From assembly GCA_963847715.1 (NCBI GenBank), contig CAWKAZ010000015.1:1-64000 (forward strand): a stretch of 64,000 bases of DNA, written 5' to 3'. A model generated the notes under the pieces. The model ran no database searches. It saw only the letters and a list, made by a program, of their open reading frames with translations, and was not told the origin of the DNA. Shown piece by piece: positions 41,624 through 50,640 of the stretch (position 1 is its first letter; every line of letters starts with the position of its first letter). This DNA comes from Acidiflorens sp963847715. GTDB lineage: Bacteria; Acidobacteriota; Terriglobia; Terriglobales; Acidobacteriaceae. The translations under genes were made by a program, and so were the position numbers.

Positions 41624-42286
41624 ATGCCTAATCTGGAAAATCTCAAAAAGCAAGCCAAGCTCATCTTGCGTTGGCATCGCGAACGTCACTATCCCGTCGC
41701 CGCACAAATCCGCGCGCATTTGCCTCGCTTCGTGAACATGCCCGACTCCGAGATTCTGGCGGCGAGCTTTCAGCTTCGCGATGCGCAAGAACTGGTCGCG
41801 AGACAGCAAGGCTTCGACGGTTGGCAAGCCCTGAAAGCAGGATTCTCGAAAACGCCGCTCAAGGGGAATGTGTCACCGTCCAAATCGTTGCTATCGAAGG
41901 CAACGATCGCCAGCGCCGAGCCGCAACTGTTCGTCACCGATATCAAGCGATCATGCGGATTTTTCTGTGAGAAACTTGGCTTTTCGCTGGTATTCAGCTA
42001 CGGCAATCCTGCCTACTATGCGCAAGTAGGTCGCGACGCGGCGCGTCTCAACTTAAGGTGTGTGGAGCGATCAGTCATCGAGTCGACGATCCGCGACCGG
42101 GAGGAACTGTTGTCAGCATCGATGACCGTCGCTACGGCGGACGAGATCAAGCTGCTGTTTCTTGAGTTTCAGTCCGCTGGTGTTGACTTTCACCAGACGC
42201 TGAAAAGGCAGCCTTGGGGCGCCAGGAATTTCGTCGTCAAAGATCCGGACGGAAATCTGCTGCTGTTTGCTGGACCGGGAAACTAG
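41624..42286 (+). CDS. VOC (glyoxalase/bleomycin-resistance) family protein with N-terminal helical domain
   Basis: 220 residues from an ATG with GGAGG upstream; an ATG at 41591 is also possible. Residues about 1-75 form a helical module (LENLKKQAKLILRWHRERHY, VARQQGFDGWQALKAGF) that in other proteins often precedes ankyrin repeats. Residues about 100-220 form one VOC domain (EPQLFVTDIKRSCGFFCEKL, DPDGNLLLFAGPG). A metal-dependent dioxygenase, lyase or binding protein is possible; no substrate can be inferred. Confidence 0.85.
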   Translation: MPNLENLKKQAKLILRWHRERHYPVAAQIRAHLPRFVNMPDSEILAASFQLRDAQELVARQQGFDGWQALKAGFSKTPLKGNVSPSKSLLSKATIASAEPQLFVTDIKRSCGFFCEKLGFSLVFSYGNPAYYAQVGRDAARLNLRCVERSVIESTIRDREELLSASMTVATADEIKLLFLEFQSAGVDFHQTLKRQPWGARNFVVKDPDGNLLLFAGPGN

Positions 42287-42369
42287 CAACCACCAAGCCG
42301 AAGTATAAAGGCGCTCGCCCAAAAGAGTTCGAGCGCATATCCTCATGCGCTCGCTATACCGGCGCGAGG

Positions 42370-43218
42370 TTAGCTGCTGCGTCCGGATTCCTTCTTCAGC
42401 CGATCCAGCCACTCGGGTTCGATCCATTTCTTCGACTTCTGCGCCTTGTTGACAAGGCCCCAGGCCTGGTCGTATTGCCGGCCATCCGTGTAGAGCCAGA
42501 GCAGCGGATTGTAGGGATCGCACGAGCAACCATCCGCAGTGGCGCCCAGCTCGAGGGATTTCTCATAATCCGCGATGGCATCATGCTTCTTTTCTTTGTG
42601 GTCTACGCCACCGCGCATGCAGTAGGCGTCGGCCAAGCGCGACCTGCCTAGCGAATTCAGCGCCATTTCTTGCGTGTAGTCGTTGATCGCATCGTCGATT
42701 TCGCCGGTCATCTCGTGGGTCATACCGAGTCGATCCCATGCCAGATAGAGCTGGCCATTCCTCTCGACGGCTTTTTTGAAATCGGCGGCGGCCGGGGCGA
42801 ACCATACCTTCCGGTCGGCGTCAGTGCCCATCAAGTGGCCGTCCACCAAGGCCTGCAGGTTGGCCCGGTCGTAGTAGGTCACTCCGCGCGTGAAATAAAC
42901 TTCGGCCCGGCCAGGATCGAGCGCCACGGCCTCGTCATGATCTTTGATGGCGAGACCGAACAAGCGATCGTATTCCTCGGCGGAGATCAGTTTGAAAGCC
43001 TTGCTGTAGCGGGCTTTTTCCGAATAGGCGCTGCCCCGCTTGGCATAGGCCTCGGCTCGCTGGGCGTTGTCGCGAGCATTCTCGATATCCTTTGTGGCGC
43101 TACTGATGTTGCGATCATCGCTGCTCAAATACAACGACTGGGCGATGCGGGTACAGCCCGCGAGGAATAGGAGGGCGGAAACACACAACACTGCCGCCAT
43201 TTTTGAAAATGCTTTCAT
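42370..43218 (-). CDS. TPR-repeat lipoprotein
   Basis: 282 residues. The lipobox LAGC (cysteine at residue 22) follows MKAFSKMAAVLCVSALLF, so it is a membrane-anchored lipoprotein. TPR-type repeats follow: QRAEAYAKRGSAYSEKARYS, AEVYFTRGVTYYDRANLQAL, LYLAWDRLGMTHEMTGEIDD and ADAYCMRGGVDHKEKKHDAI. Function unknown; a scaffold role is likely from the fold. Confidence 0.85.
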   Translation of the reverse strand: MKAFSKMAAVLCVSALLFLAGCTRIAQSLYLSSDDRNISSATKDIENARDNAQRAEAYAKRGSAYSEKARYSKAFKLISAEEYDRLFGLAIKDHDEAVALDPGRAEVYFTRGVTYYDRANLQALVDGHLMGTDADRKVWFAPAAADFKKAVERNGQLYLAWDRLGMTHEMTGEIDDAINDYTQEMALNSLGRSRLADAYCMRGGVDHKEKKHDAIADYEKSLELGATADGCSCDPYNPLLWLYTDGRQYDQAWGLVNKAQKSKKWIEPEWLDRLKKESGRSS

Positions 43219-43479
43219 CGGTCATACCCCGGTATGTCGTGATACGCACCACGAATCTGCGCGGATGATGATCTTCATTATGGCTTGACTGGACCGAGTT
43301 GTTGTTAACGCCGCGAATGCGGGAGTTCAACGTGTCAACATCGCCGAGTCGACGACGAACGGTTTTGGTGGGAGCTCGCCGGGTAGTTGTTCATTCGAAA
43401 CCTTTTTCTAAGGCACGGCTGCGCAGCCGGGGAAAACTTGGACTGCTGCCCAAGGGAAAGGGAGCTTGCGGAAAGACTC

Positions 43480-43592
43480 CGTGGGACGAGGAGAGGCAGC
43501 CACCGGGGCTGAAGCCCAACTGATCCGGGGCGACTTACGCGGCCCTGAAAGGGCCGCTCTTCCACGGCGGTGTACGCATTCGCGAGTTTTTC
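43480..43592. repeat. Dispersed hairpin-rich repeat, copy 1
   Basis: CCGTGGGA at the left and TTCCACGG at the right (43560-43567) form terminal inverted arms. Inside are two hairpins, GGGCTGAAGCCC and GCGGCCCTGAAAGGGCCGC. The unit extends as TACGCATTCG. A second copy with the same order lies at 52890-52997. Right of it, TCATCCTGAGCGGAGCG (43600-43616) is another short repeat frequent in Acidobacteriota. The whole 43219-43759 gap has no gene. Confidence 0.7.
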
Positions 43593-43759
43593 CAGGTTTG
43601 TCATCCTGAGCGGAGCGCTGCGAAGCGACGCTCGGTGAATTTCAGTCGTTCGGCGCGCGTTGCTTGCAAACATCAGTGATTGTCGTCGAAACCTTGGTTA
43701 CGTTCAGTTATGATTTGCCCCGCAAAGAGGAAGTTGTTCTCATTCGGAGGATACCGCCT

Positions 43760-44185
43760 ATGACGGACTGGTTCGCGCGCCCCGTCCTACATGTAACCGA
43801 CGTTGAGGCCTCGCTCCGCTTTTACGTTGACCGGCTCGGCTTCACCAGCCCCTGGCGTTACGACGAGGACGGCCGAGCGCATGTCGCACAGGTGGACCGG
43901 CAGGGCTGCGCGCTTATCCTGGCCGACACGTGGGCGGAGAAGATTGGCAAGGGTGTGATGTTCATTTCCTTGAACGTTTCTCTGAACGACGAGCCAGCGA
44001 CGCCCGAGGGTGCGATTGCCGCGTTGGACGCGCTGCGCGCGGAACTCGAGGCCAAGGGCGTTCCGGTCAAGGACGGTTCGTGGGGCTACCGGCTTCTGGT
44101 GGTCGATGATCCCGACGGCAATCAGCTCTTGTTCAACTATCCGAACGAGGCTGCAGCTGGCGAGACTGCTGGAGAAGAAGCGTAA
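43760..44185 (+). CDS. VOC family protein (glyoxalase/bleomycin-resistance type)
   Basis: 141 residues from an ATG preceded by CGGAGGA; the open frame extends upstream without a ribosome site. A single VOC domain: ARPVLHVTDVEASLRFYVDR, the metal-ligand region AHVAQVDRQGCALILADTW, and VVDDPDGNQLLFNYPNE at the end. It resembles drug-binding bleomycin-resistance-like proteins. Transcribed alone after the repeat-rich gap. Confidence 0.88.
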   Translation: MTDWFARPVLHVTDVEASLRFYVDRLGFTSPWRYDEDGRAHVAQVDRQGCALILADTWAEKIGKGVMFISLNVSLNDEPATPEGAIAALDALRAELEAKGVPVKDGSWGYRLLVVDDPDGNQLLFNYPNEAAAGETAGEEA

Positions 44186-44501
44186 TCATCCGGGTCGCCG
44201 TGACGCGGGAGGCAAACAATCGCAGGGTAAGTACGCGGTTTTGGGTGTAGTCGTCTGGTTTCAATAGTTACTTCCGGTGAGGCGGTGGTCAAAACTCGAC
44301 GGTGTGAACGGTTGCCAAATTGGAAGACGATTTGGTGTCTGAATGATCATGCCAGATTGGAAATACGGACGGTCTCGGTCACTGGCTTGGATCAAAAAGC
44401 GATCGTTGCTCGTCGGATTCACGCAAACAGGGTGACCAAAACTCAAAGTTGCCATCCCTCTGGCGAGGAAGTACGCCAGCACTCATACTTTTGAGGGATC
44501 G
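44186..44501. other. Gene-free stretch
   Basis: 316 bp with no credible open frame on either strand and no clear hairpin or promoter. Confidence 0.5.
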
Positions 44502-45448
44502 ATGCAAGCCGCGAAACACGACAAACAGCAAGGGACGAACGGGGCAGGATTCTTTCCAGGATGCACTTTGCTATCCGCGCGCGGAAAACTTAATTTCCTG
44601 CGACTCGGCTCCCGTTTCTTGAATGCGACCAGCGGACCGGTTGTGATCGCGAAAATGGAGCAGGTCATCGCCACTGAGAAGGGTGGCTTCAGCTTGACTC
44701 TGCGTGTCGAAAAGACACTGCGCGGACGCCATCCGAAAAGGTTCCGGTCGAATGCTATTGGAGCGACCGGCCTTGGCCACTACGCCCGCCACTGGGCGCT
44801 CAGCGCATCAAACCGCAGACCGACAAGAGAATACTCGCCAGCTTGGGTTCGCAGAATAGTCCTGGTAGCTTTCGGGGAATCCTGGATTTGGACGACCCCG
44901 CGGAGGCAGCGTATCTTCCCCGGGCCATAGCTATGGCGAAGATGGATGCGGACGCCGCTAGGTCAGGCTTTTCCGTTTACGAACGCGGATTGATCAACGA
45001 AAACGCTGTCGCCCGTGACCTTGCTCTGCACCGTTTGCTGCACACGAAGGAGTGCCTCGCTGACTCGCGTTGTGAAGAATCGATTTTGGCGGAAGTCCGA
45101 CACTTGCTCGCCAAGAAGAACCCCAATGACCGTATGCAAGGCGTCCGATGGCTCGGCAACCTGAACGAACTAATCCAACCATGCCAGGTGCGTACCTGTG
45201 CTGCTCCCGAGTTCCATTCGGGGCCTGTGCGCGAGTTGCTGCAGACGGCTGTGGAGGACAAGAATGTCGCTGTCGGCGATCTGGTATTTCAATATGTTGC
45301 CACTCTCGACTTTCACAAGAAAGAAAATGCGGGCTATTGCGAGGAGATCGTCCCGGCCCTACGGAAGGTAGACAGATACCCTTTTGGCGGCGAGCATCGG
45401 ATCGGCGGTGAGATTGAACGCCGCTTCCACCTGCATGGGGCCCGCTGA
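44502..45448 (+). pseudogene. Frameshifted gene for a protein of unknown function
   Basis: Two frames read as one protein. The first (from the ATG at 44502) gives VVIAKMEQVIATEKGGFSLT and EKTLRGRHPK. The second, shifted by one base at about 44735-44742 (an AAAAGG run), continues with VPVECYWSDRPWPLRPPLGA, SPGSFRGILDLDDPAEAAYL and a helical C-terminal region to 45448. The seam falls inside continuous protein-like sequence, so a single-base indel is the simplest explanation, either true decay or a sequencing error. The N-terminus is also ill-defined. I do not recognise the family. Confidence 0.6.
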
Positions 45449-45680
45449 TAAATGAACTTTGGCTGCCCCGGCGGAAGTGGTGTAGAAAAAGAGCTGTCGT
45501 CATCCAACCGGAAACGATTCCGATGATTGGCGAAAAATCCCGATTTCACTCACTGGCTTAAGAAAAAGGTGGACAGGTAGATATGAAGTTTGCGGTTGTA
45601 GATGATCTCCATTGCGAAGATTGAGGGCAGGCACTGGGGCACCCAGTTGTCACGGGCTCTCATGATGACAGCCATCGGCG

Positions 45681-46622
45681 CTAGATTCCGCCTTCGAAAA
45701 TCTTCTTGGATAGATAGCGTTCCGCGGAGTCCGGGATCAGTGTCACTACGCGCTTCCCTGCTCCGAGCCGTTTGGCAATCTGCATTGCAGAGTAGACGTT
45801 GGCTCCGGCGCTTGAACCTCCAAGCACGCCTTCTCGGGCAGCCAGCTCTTTCACCATGCCGAAGGCCTGAACATCCGTCACCATCATGATTTCGCTGCAG
45901 ACGGAACGATCGAAATTCTTGGGAATGAAGCTCGCCCCGATCCCTTCGACCTTGTGCGGGCCGGGTTTGCCGCCCGCGTAGACTGAGCCCTCGGTTTCGA
46001 CCAGCACGGTGTGGACATGCGGCAAGCGCTCTTTTAGAAACCGCGCAAGTCCGGTGAAAGTTCCAGCCGTGCCGCTGCCGACCGTGACGGCGTCGATCCG
46101 GCCTTCCATTTGTTCGAAGATTTCGCGGGCCGTGGTTTCGTAGTGGTAATCGGGATTTGCGGGATTCTCGAACTGGGCGGCCATGAAAGCCATGGGGTCG
46201 GTTGCCAGAAGAGCTTTGGCGCGATCGATGGCGCCTTGCATGCCCTCGGCCTCCGGAGTGCGAGTCACCTCGGCGCCGAGGGCTCGCATGATGATTACCT
46301 TTTCCTCCGAAAATTTCTCGGGAACGAACAGCCGGACTTTGTAGCCGCGGCTCACGCCGATCAACGCGAGTCCGATTCCGGTGTTTCCGGCGGTGGCTTC
46401 GATGACCGTGCCTCCGGGCTTGAGCCGGCCTTCGCGTTCGGCGCACTCGATCAGTCCGATGGCGGCGCGGTCTTTCACACTGCCGCCCGGATTCAGGTAT
46501 TCGAGTTTGACGAAAACGTCAGCGGAGCTGGCAGGGACCAGTTTTTTCAGTTGGAGCATCGGCGTTTCGCCGACGAGTTTGGAGATGTCGTCGCTAACGC
46601 GCAGGCGCGAGGTTGCAGTCAT
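45681..46622 (-). CDS. Cysteine synthase / cystathionine beta-synthase-like PLP enzyme
   Basis: 313 residues from MTATSRLRVSDDI (46622); an in-frame start at 46667 adds 15 unlikely residues. The PLP lysine is in LEYLNPGGSVKDRAAIG, the substrate loop is EATAGNTGIGLALIG, and the phosphate loop is TVGSGTAGTFTGL. LGGSSAGANVYSAMQIAKRL follows near the end. Family members make cysteine from O-acetylserine and sulfide, or cystathionine from serine and homocysteine. It could work with the gamma-lyase/synthase at 39132. No C-terminal CBS domains are present. Confidence 0.92.
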   Translation of the reverse strand: MTATSRLRVSDDISKLVGETPMLQLKKLVPASSADVFVKLEYLNPGGSVKDRAAIGLIECAEREGRLKPGGTVIEATAGNTGIGLALIGVSRGYKVRLFVPEKFSEEKVIIMRALGAEVTRTPEAEGMQGAIDRAKALLATDPMAFMAAQFENPANPDYHYETTAREIFEQMEGRIDAVTVGSGTAGTFTGLARFLKERLPHVHTVLVETEGSVYAGGKPGPHKVEGIGASFIPKNFDRSVCSEIMMVTDVQAFGMVKELAAREGVLGGSSAGANVYSAMQIAKRLGAGKRVVTLIPDSAERYLSKKIFEGGI

Positions 46623-46767
46623 TAAAGCCACGGTATCAGAGTAAGGAACGGGTAGGGGCAGCGTCAATGCGGGGATCTAGGGATGGCGCAATTTGGTAAC
46701 CGATGATTCGGGATATGTCCCCCCGCCGGCCAAACAGCTTGCCGAAAAACTCGGCTCCCGACGTCGA

Positions 46768-46832
46768 GCCCCTAAAGGGGCATCTGAAATCAAAGAAGTT
46801 GCGGTATCGCTAAAGCGATACCCTGATACAAA
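46768..46832. repeat. Double-hairpin repeat with CTAAAG loops, copy 1
   Basis: GCCCCTAAAGGGGC (46768-46781), 21 bp, then GGTATCGCTAAAGCGATACC (46803-46822) and CTGATACAAA. The same arrangement occurs at 60622-60684. Each hairpin centres on TAAA. No gene lies between 46623 and 46953. Confidence 0.7.
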
Positions 46833-46953
46833 ACCGAGTCTTTCAACAAACTGGAAAGCCTCCTCATCAAGCAGAGGGCCTTGTCGCAGCGCTAGAAGCG
46901 CTGCGCCACCCAAAACCTACGAAATTTTGGAGCAGTAAGATTAGAGTCCGGCT

Positions 46954-48016
46954 CTACTGAGCGCCGGAAGCGGGCTCGGGTCCGGCGTAGTATCCGCTTT
47001 TGGTACGAACGGTCAGTTTGCCGAAGCTGTGGGAACGTGCATCGACTTTGACCTGGCGGTAGCCGCCCTGGTTTTTTGGCGTGGTCGGCTTGTACCCGAT
47101 CGTGTATTGGGTGCGGATGTCGTGAGCTACGCTGCGGCTGATGGCGTCTACTTCGTCTAAGCGTCTTTGGGAAAAACGCGATGCCGCCGGTTCGCTCGGA
47201 AATGATTTGCAGCGCTCGCTTCGCGTGCTTAGGGTGCTCCTCGCCTTCCAGAATGCCGATGGAGTAAACGGTCGGTCCGCCATCGGCCTGAAGACGACGC
47301 ACGGCCTGCTCAAGGCTTTCGGCGCTCTCGTTATCGTCTCCGTCGGTGACCACGAAGATGACTTTCTTTTCCAGCTTGGCGTCTTTTTTCAGATGCTCTG
47401 CTGTGGCCACGACCGCGTCATAGAGGGCGGTGCCGCCGCGGGCCTCGATTTTTTCCAGTCCTTCTTTCAGCTTGTTGATGTTGGCGGTGAAATCCTGGTC
47501 GAGGTAGTACTCGTCGTTGAAATTGACCACGCACACTTCATCGTTTGGGTTGGACGACCGCACCAGATTCAGGGCCGCCGCATTCACCTTCTGCCTTTTT
47601 TCGCGCATCGAGCCGGAGTTGTCGACGACGATGCCCATGGCCACCGGAATATCTTCATGGCGGAACGAGGTAATCACTTGCGGACGGCCGTCTTCGAATA
47701 CGTTGAAGTCGCCCTTGTCGAGGCTGGTGACGATACGCTGCTTTTCGTCGACCACGGTGGCGTGCAGCACGACTTCTTCTACCTGCTTGCGGAAGACGAA
47801 GACACCGCTATCGCCGGAGTCGGGATTCTGCGGCGCGCTCGCGGCTGCAGCTGGAGGCGTCGCCTGTCCGGCAGCCGGCGCGGGAGCAGCTTGAGAATTT
47901 GCGGAAGACGTGGGAGCCGTCGGGGTCGGGGTTCCGCTTTGCGCTTTCGACTGAGGCAGGAATAAAGATGCGACTAGAAGAACGACCGGCAGCGAAGCTC
48001 TATTCCGTTGGCGCAT
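46954..48016 (-). pseudogene. VWA-domain protein (VWFA-related Acidobacterial type), single-base frameshift
   Basis: Signal peptide (MRQRNRASLPVVLLVASLFL), a Pro/Ala-rich linker, then a VWA domain with MIDAS DNSGSMREKRQ, VVNFNDEYYL and VVTDGDDNES. After FFPKTL the frame is lost at about 47161, where one extra base in CTTAGACG is needed. The shifted frame supplies the conserved C-terminus: DEVDAISRSVAHDIRTQYTI, GYKPTT, and VRTKSGYYAG ending at 46956. The intact neighbour at 48000 shows the same end (RNQYVIGYRP, KTGYYAP). The start overlaps that neighbour's stop by 17 bp. Recent decay or a sequencing error cannot be told apart. Confidence 0.82.
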
Positions 48017-49013
48017 AGTAACCCGTCTTGGCGTAGACCTTAAGCGGCGGCAATCCTTTTGGCGGTAAAAGTTTAACTTTTATTTTACGCCACTTGCCAT
48101 CTCTCGCTGGATTCTTAGGACGGTATCCGATGACATATTGGTTGCGCAACTCGATACCAATTTTCGTGGATACGTCCGCCAAGTCGTTCGGGTTATCAAT
48201 GGTAAAAGCACGCCCGCCAGTCAGTTCGGTCACATCGGCGAGCAGGGTGGGCCCCAACCGCTCTTCATCCGTCGGAAAATAATGGTCGTAGATGCCGATG
48301 GCATAGATAAGGATGTCGGCTTCCTTCACCATGGAGCGAATCTCGCCTTCGGTATAGCGGCTGTGGTTGTCGCCGCCGTCTGAAATGATTAGCAAAGCTT
48401 TCTTCGGATATTTCGCCTGCCGCATCTTGCTCACGCCCAGATAAATGGCGTCCAGCAATGCCGTGCGGCCTTTGGGAACCGTGTACACGAGCCGGCCCTG
48501 AATATCGTCGACCGAACTGGTGAAATCCGAGATTTCTTCCGGCTTGTCGGCGAACGTAATCATGAAGAACTCGTCCTGCGGATTGGCGGTCTTGAAGAAC
48601 TCAACCACCGCCTCGCGAGCGCGCTCGACTTTGGAACTCATGCTGCCGCTCATGTCGAAGATCACGCCGATCGAGACCGGAGCATCTTCGCTAGAGAAGG
48701 TCTTGATCTCCTGCTGATCCTTGCCTTCGAAGAGGTTGAAATTGTCGCGGTCGAGGCCGGTCACAAGCCGATTCAGAGGATCGGTGATCGTGACTGGGAC
48801 GAGCACCAGGTCGACGCCCACTTTGTACGGCTTGGTATGAGTCTTGAGTGCCGGATCGATTTCCGGCTCTTTCGGGGCCGAAGGTGCGATCCTCGGCTGG
48901 ATGTGGACATCCTCGGTGGAATTCTGAGCGACAAGCGGACGGGCGCTGGACACAGCAACTACCAGAAGAACCGCGAAGAAGAGGCGAGCCGAGAGCTGTT
49001 TGCCGTACAACAT
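48000..49013 (-). CDS. VWA-domain protein (VWFA-related Acidobacterial type)
   Basis: 337 residues from the ATG at 49013 (MLYGKQLSARLFFAVLLVVA), with a signal peptide ending near PLVAQ. VGVDLVLVPVTITDPLNRLV precedes GLDRDNFNLFEGKDQQEI. The VWA MIDAS is IFDMSGSMSSKVERAREAVV, with FFMITFADKPEEI and LLIISDGGDNHSRYTEGEI. The C-terminal IELRNQYVIGYRPKNPARDG and VYAKTGYYAP define the Acidobacterial VWFA-related family. Exported; function unknown, possibly adhesion or surface assembly. First gene of a tandem pair with the frameshifted copy. Confidence 0.9.
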   Translation of the reverse strand: MLYGKQLSARLFFAVLLVVAVSSARPLVAQNSTEDVHIQPRIAPSAPKEPEIDPALKTHTKPYKVGVDLVLVPVTITDPLNRLVTGLDRDNFNLFEGKDQQEIKTFSSEDAPVSIGVIFDMSGSMSSKVERAREAVVEFFKTANPQDEFFMITFADKPEEISDFTSSVDDIQGRLVYTVPKGRTALLDAIYLGVSKMRQAKYPKKALLIISDGGDNHSRYTEGEIRSMVKEADILIYAIGIYDHYFPTDEERLGPTLLADVTELTGGRAFTIDNPNDLADVSTKIGIELRNQYVIGYRPKNPARDGKWRKIKVKLLPPKGLPPLKVYAKTGYYAPTE

Positions 49014-49249
49014 AAGCCCCACTAATTCCGGCTTGGAAGGACACACCCGCGACCCGACACGGGCTGGAAAACCAGTACTGAGCCGGATAGTAGCACAATC
49101 CCGAAAAAGTGTTGTCACCTTTTCGTAAGCGATCGTTAGATTCAGGGAGTCGCCAAAGGTTTGGCTTCCGCTCTGTGCATCTTTTTTCTTCTCTAGTTTG
49201 CCCTTTGGGGTGCTTTGATCGTCCCTGCTACAATTCTGCGTTCCCGTTT

Positions 49250-50551
49250 ATGGCCAATGTTTCCCCATTCCGAGCCTGGCGATATAATCCCCAGCACGTA
49301 GCGGTCCAGCGTGTGGTCACGCAGCCCTACGACAAAATCAGCGCGCAGATGCAGGAGGACTACTACCAGTCGAGTCCTTACAACCTGGTTCGAATCATTC
49401 TGGGTAAGAAGGAGGCGGGCGACGGAGGTGGGAAGAATGTGTATACGCGAGCCTCGGCATTCTTTCAGGACTGGCGCCAAACCGGCATTCTAAAGAAGGA
49501 TGCCGAGCCGTCTATCTACAGGTATTCACAGACTTTCCGAGTTCCCGGAAGTGCCGCATCGGCGGAGCGGAGGGGCTTCATCGCCCTAGGCCGGATCGAG
49601 GAATATTCTGCTGGCGTCGTGTACCGCCATGAGCAGACTCTCGCCAAGCCGAAGGCTGACCGGCTGGACCTGCTCCGGGCAAGCCGAGCCCATTTTGGTC
49701 AGATCTTCATGCTGTATAGCGGGGGCGGCAAGGTGGATGCCTTGCTCGAATGCGCTGCTCCACCCGAAATCGAGGTCACGGACGAATATGGGGTCGTACA
49801 CCGCGTCTGGAAGGTGTCCGATCTGGGTGTGATTGCGGCAGTCCGGGAACAGATGCGTGATCGGAAACTGATCATCGCCGACGGGCACCACCGTTACGAG
49901 ACTGCGCTGACGTATCGAAACGAGCGTCGGGCAGGCGCCGAAACAGGAACCGGGCTTCCCATGCCCTACGACTCGGTGATGATGACCCTGGTTGACATGG
50001 ATTCTCCGGGTCTGGTGATTCTGCCCACGCACCGGTTGGTCTTCGGTCTGGGACATTTTGCTCCAGAACAATTTCAGGGGGATGCGCGGAAATTCTTCAA
50101 CGTGGAGGAGGTCGATACGGGCATCGATGCGGCTCGGGCCACCGCCATTCTGCAGAATGCCGGGCACGCGGGAACGGCGTTGCTCGCGGTTCTGCCCGGG
50201 CGCGTATTTCTGCTGCATACTCCGAAGGCGATTGGCACTCCGCTATTCGGACGTTTCTCTCTGCGCCAGCAAGCGCTCGACGTAGTGCAATTGCACAAAT
50301 GTCTGCTGGAAGGCGTCTTGGGAATTTCAGAAGAGGCAATTCGCAATCAGAGCCACGTTTCCTATTGTCGCGAGGCCGCCGAAGCACTTTCCCAGGTGCA
50401 TAGCGGGGCTGCGCAAGCGGCGTTCCTGATGAACCCAGTGCGCCTGCAGCAAGTTCGGGACATCGCTCTGGCCGGCGAAGTCCTGCCTCAGAAGTCCACC
50501 GATTTCTACCCGAAATTGTTGAGTGGTCTCACGATTTATGCGCTGGAGTAG
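49250..50551 (+). CDS. DUF1015 family protein
   Basis: 433 residues from the ATG at 49250 (MANVSPFRAWRYNP). The open frame runs 141 bp further upstream, but TACAAT at 49229-49234 suggests the promoter is there. Motifs are VVTQPYDKISAQMQEDYYQ, SPYNLVRIILG, FIALGRIEEYSAGVVYRHEQ, LIIADGHHRYETALTYRNE and FLMNPVRLQQVRDIALAGEV. In other bacteria DUF1015 genes lie near serine or lactate metabolism genes; the biochemical role is unestablished. Cytoplasmic. No operon partner is evident. Confidence 0.9.
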   Translation: MANVSPFRAWRYNPQHVAVQRVVTQPYDKISAQMQEDYYQSSPYNLVRIILGKKEAGDGGGKNVYTRASAFFQDWRQTGILKKDAEPSIYRYSQTFRVPGSAASAERRGFIALGRIEEYSAGVVYRHEQTLAKPKADRLDLLRASRAHFGQIFMLYSGGGKVDALLECAAPPEIEVTDEYGVVHRVWKVSDLGVIAAVREQMRDRKLIIADGHHRYETALTYRNERRAGAETGTGLPMPYDSVMMTLVDMDSPGLVILPTHRLVFGLGHFAPEQFQGDARKFFNVEEVDTGIDAARATAILQNAGHAGTALLAVLPGRVFLLHTPKAIGTPLFGRFSLRQQALDVVQLHKCLLEGVLGISEEAIRNQSHVSYCREAAEALSQVHSGAAQAAFLMNPVRLQQVRDIALAGEVLPQKSTDFYPKLLSGLTIYALE

Positions 50552-50640
50552 CAAACTGCAGTTCTCGGTTAGCAGTCCTCAGTTCTCAGTACGAGCTGAT
50601 TCAGCTGAAAACGGGGAACTGGGAACCGAGACCTAGCGAG

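Noticed and set aside
47155..47165. Programmed frameshift in the VWA gene
   Set aside because: No slippery heptamer or downstream structure is evident, and the other family member in the window is in a single frame. An ordinary indel or sequencing error is simpler.
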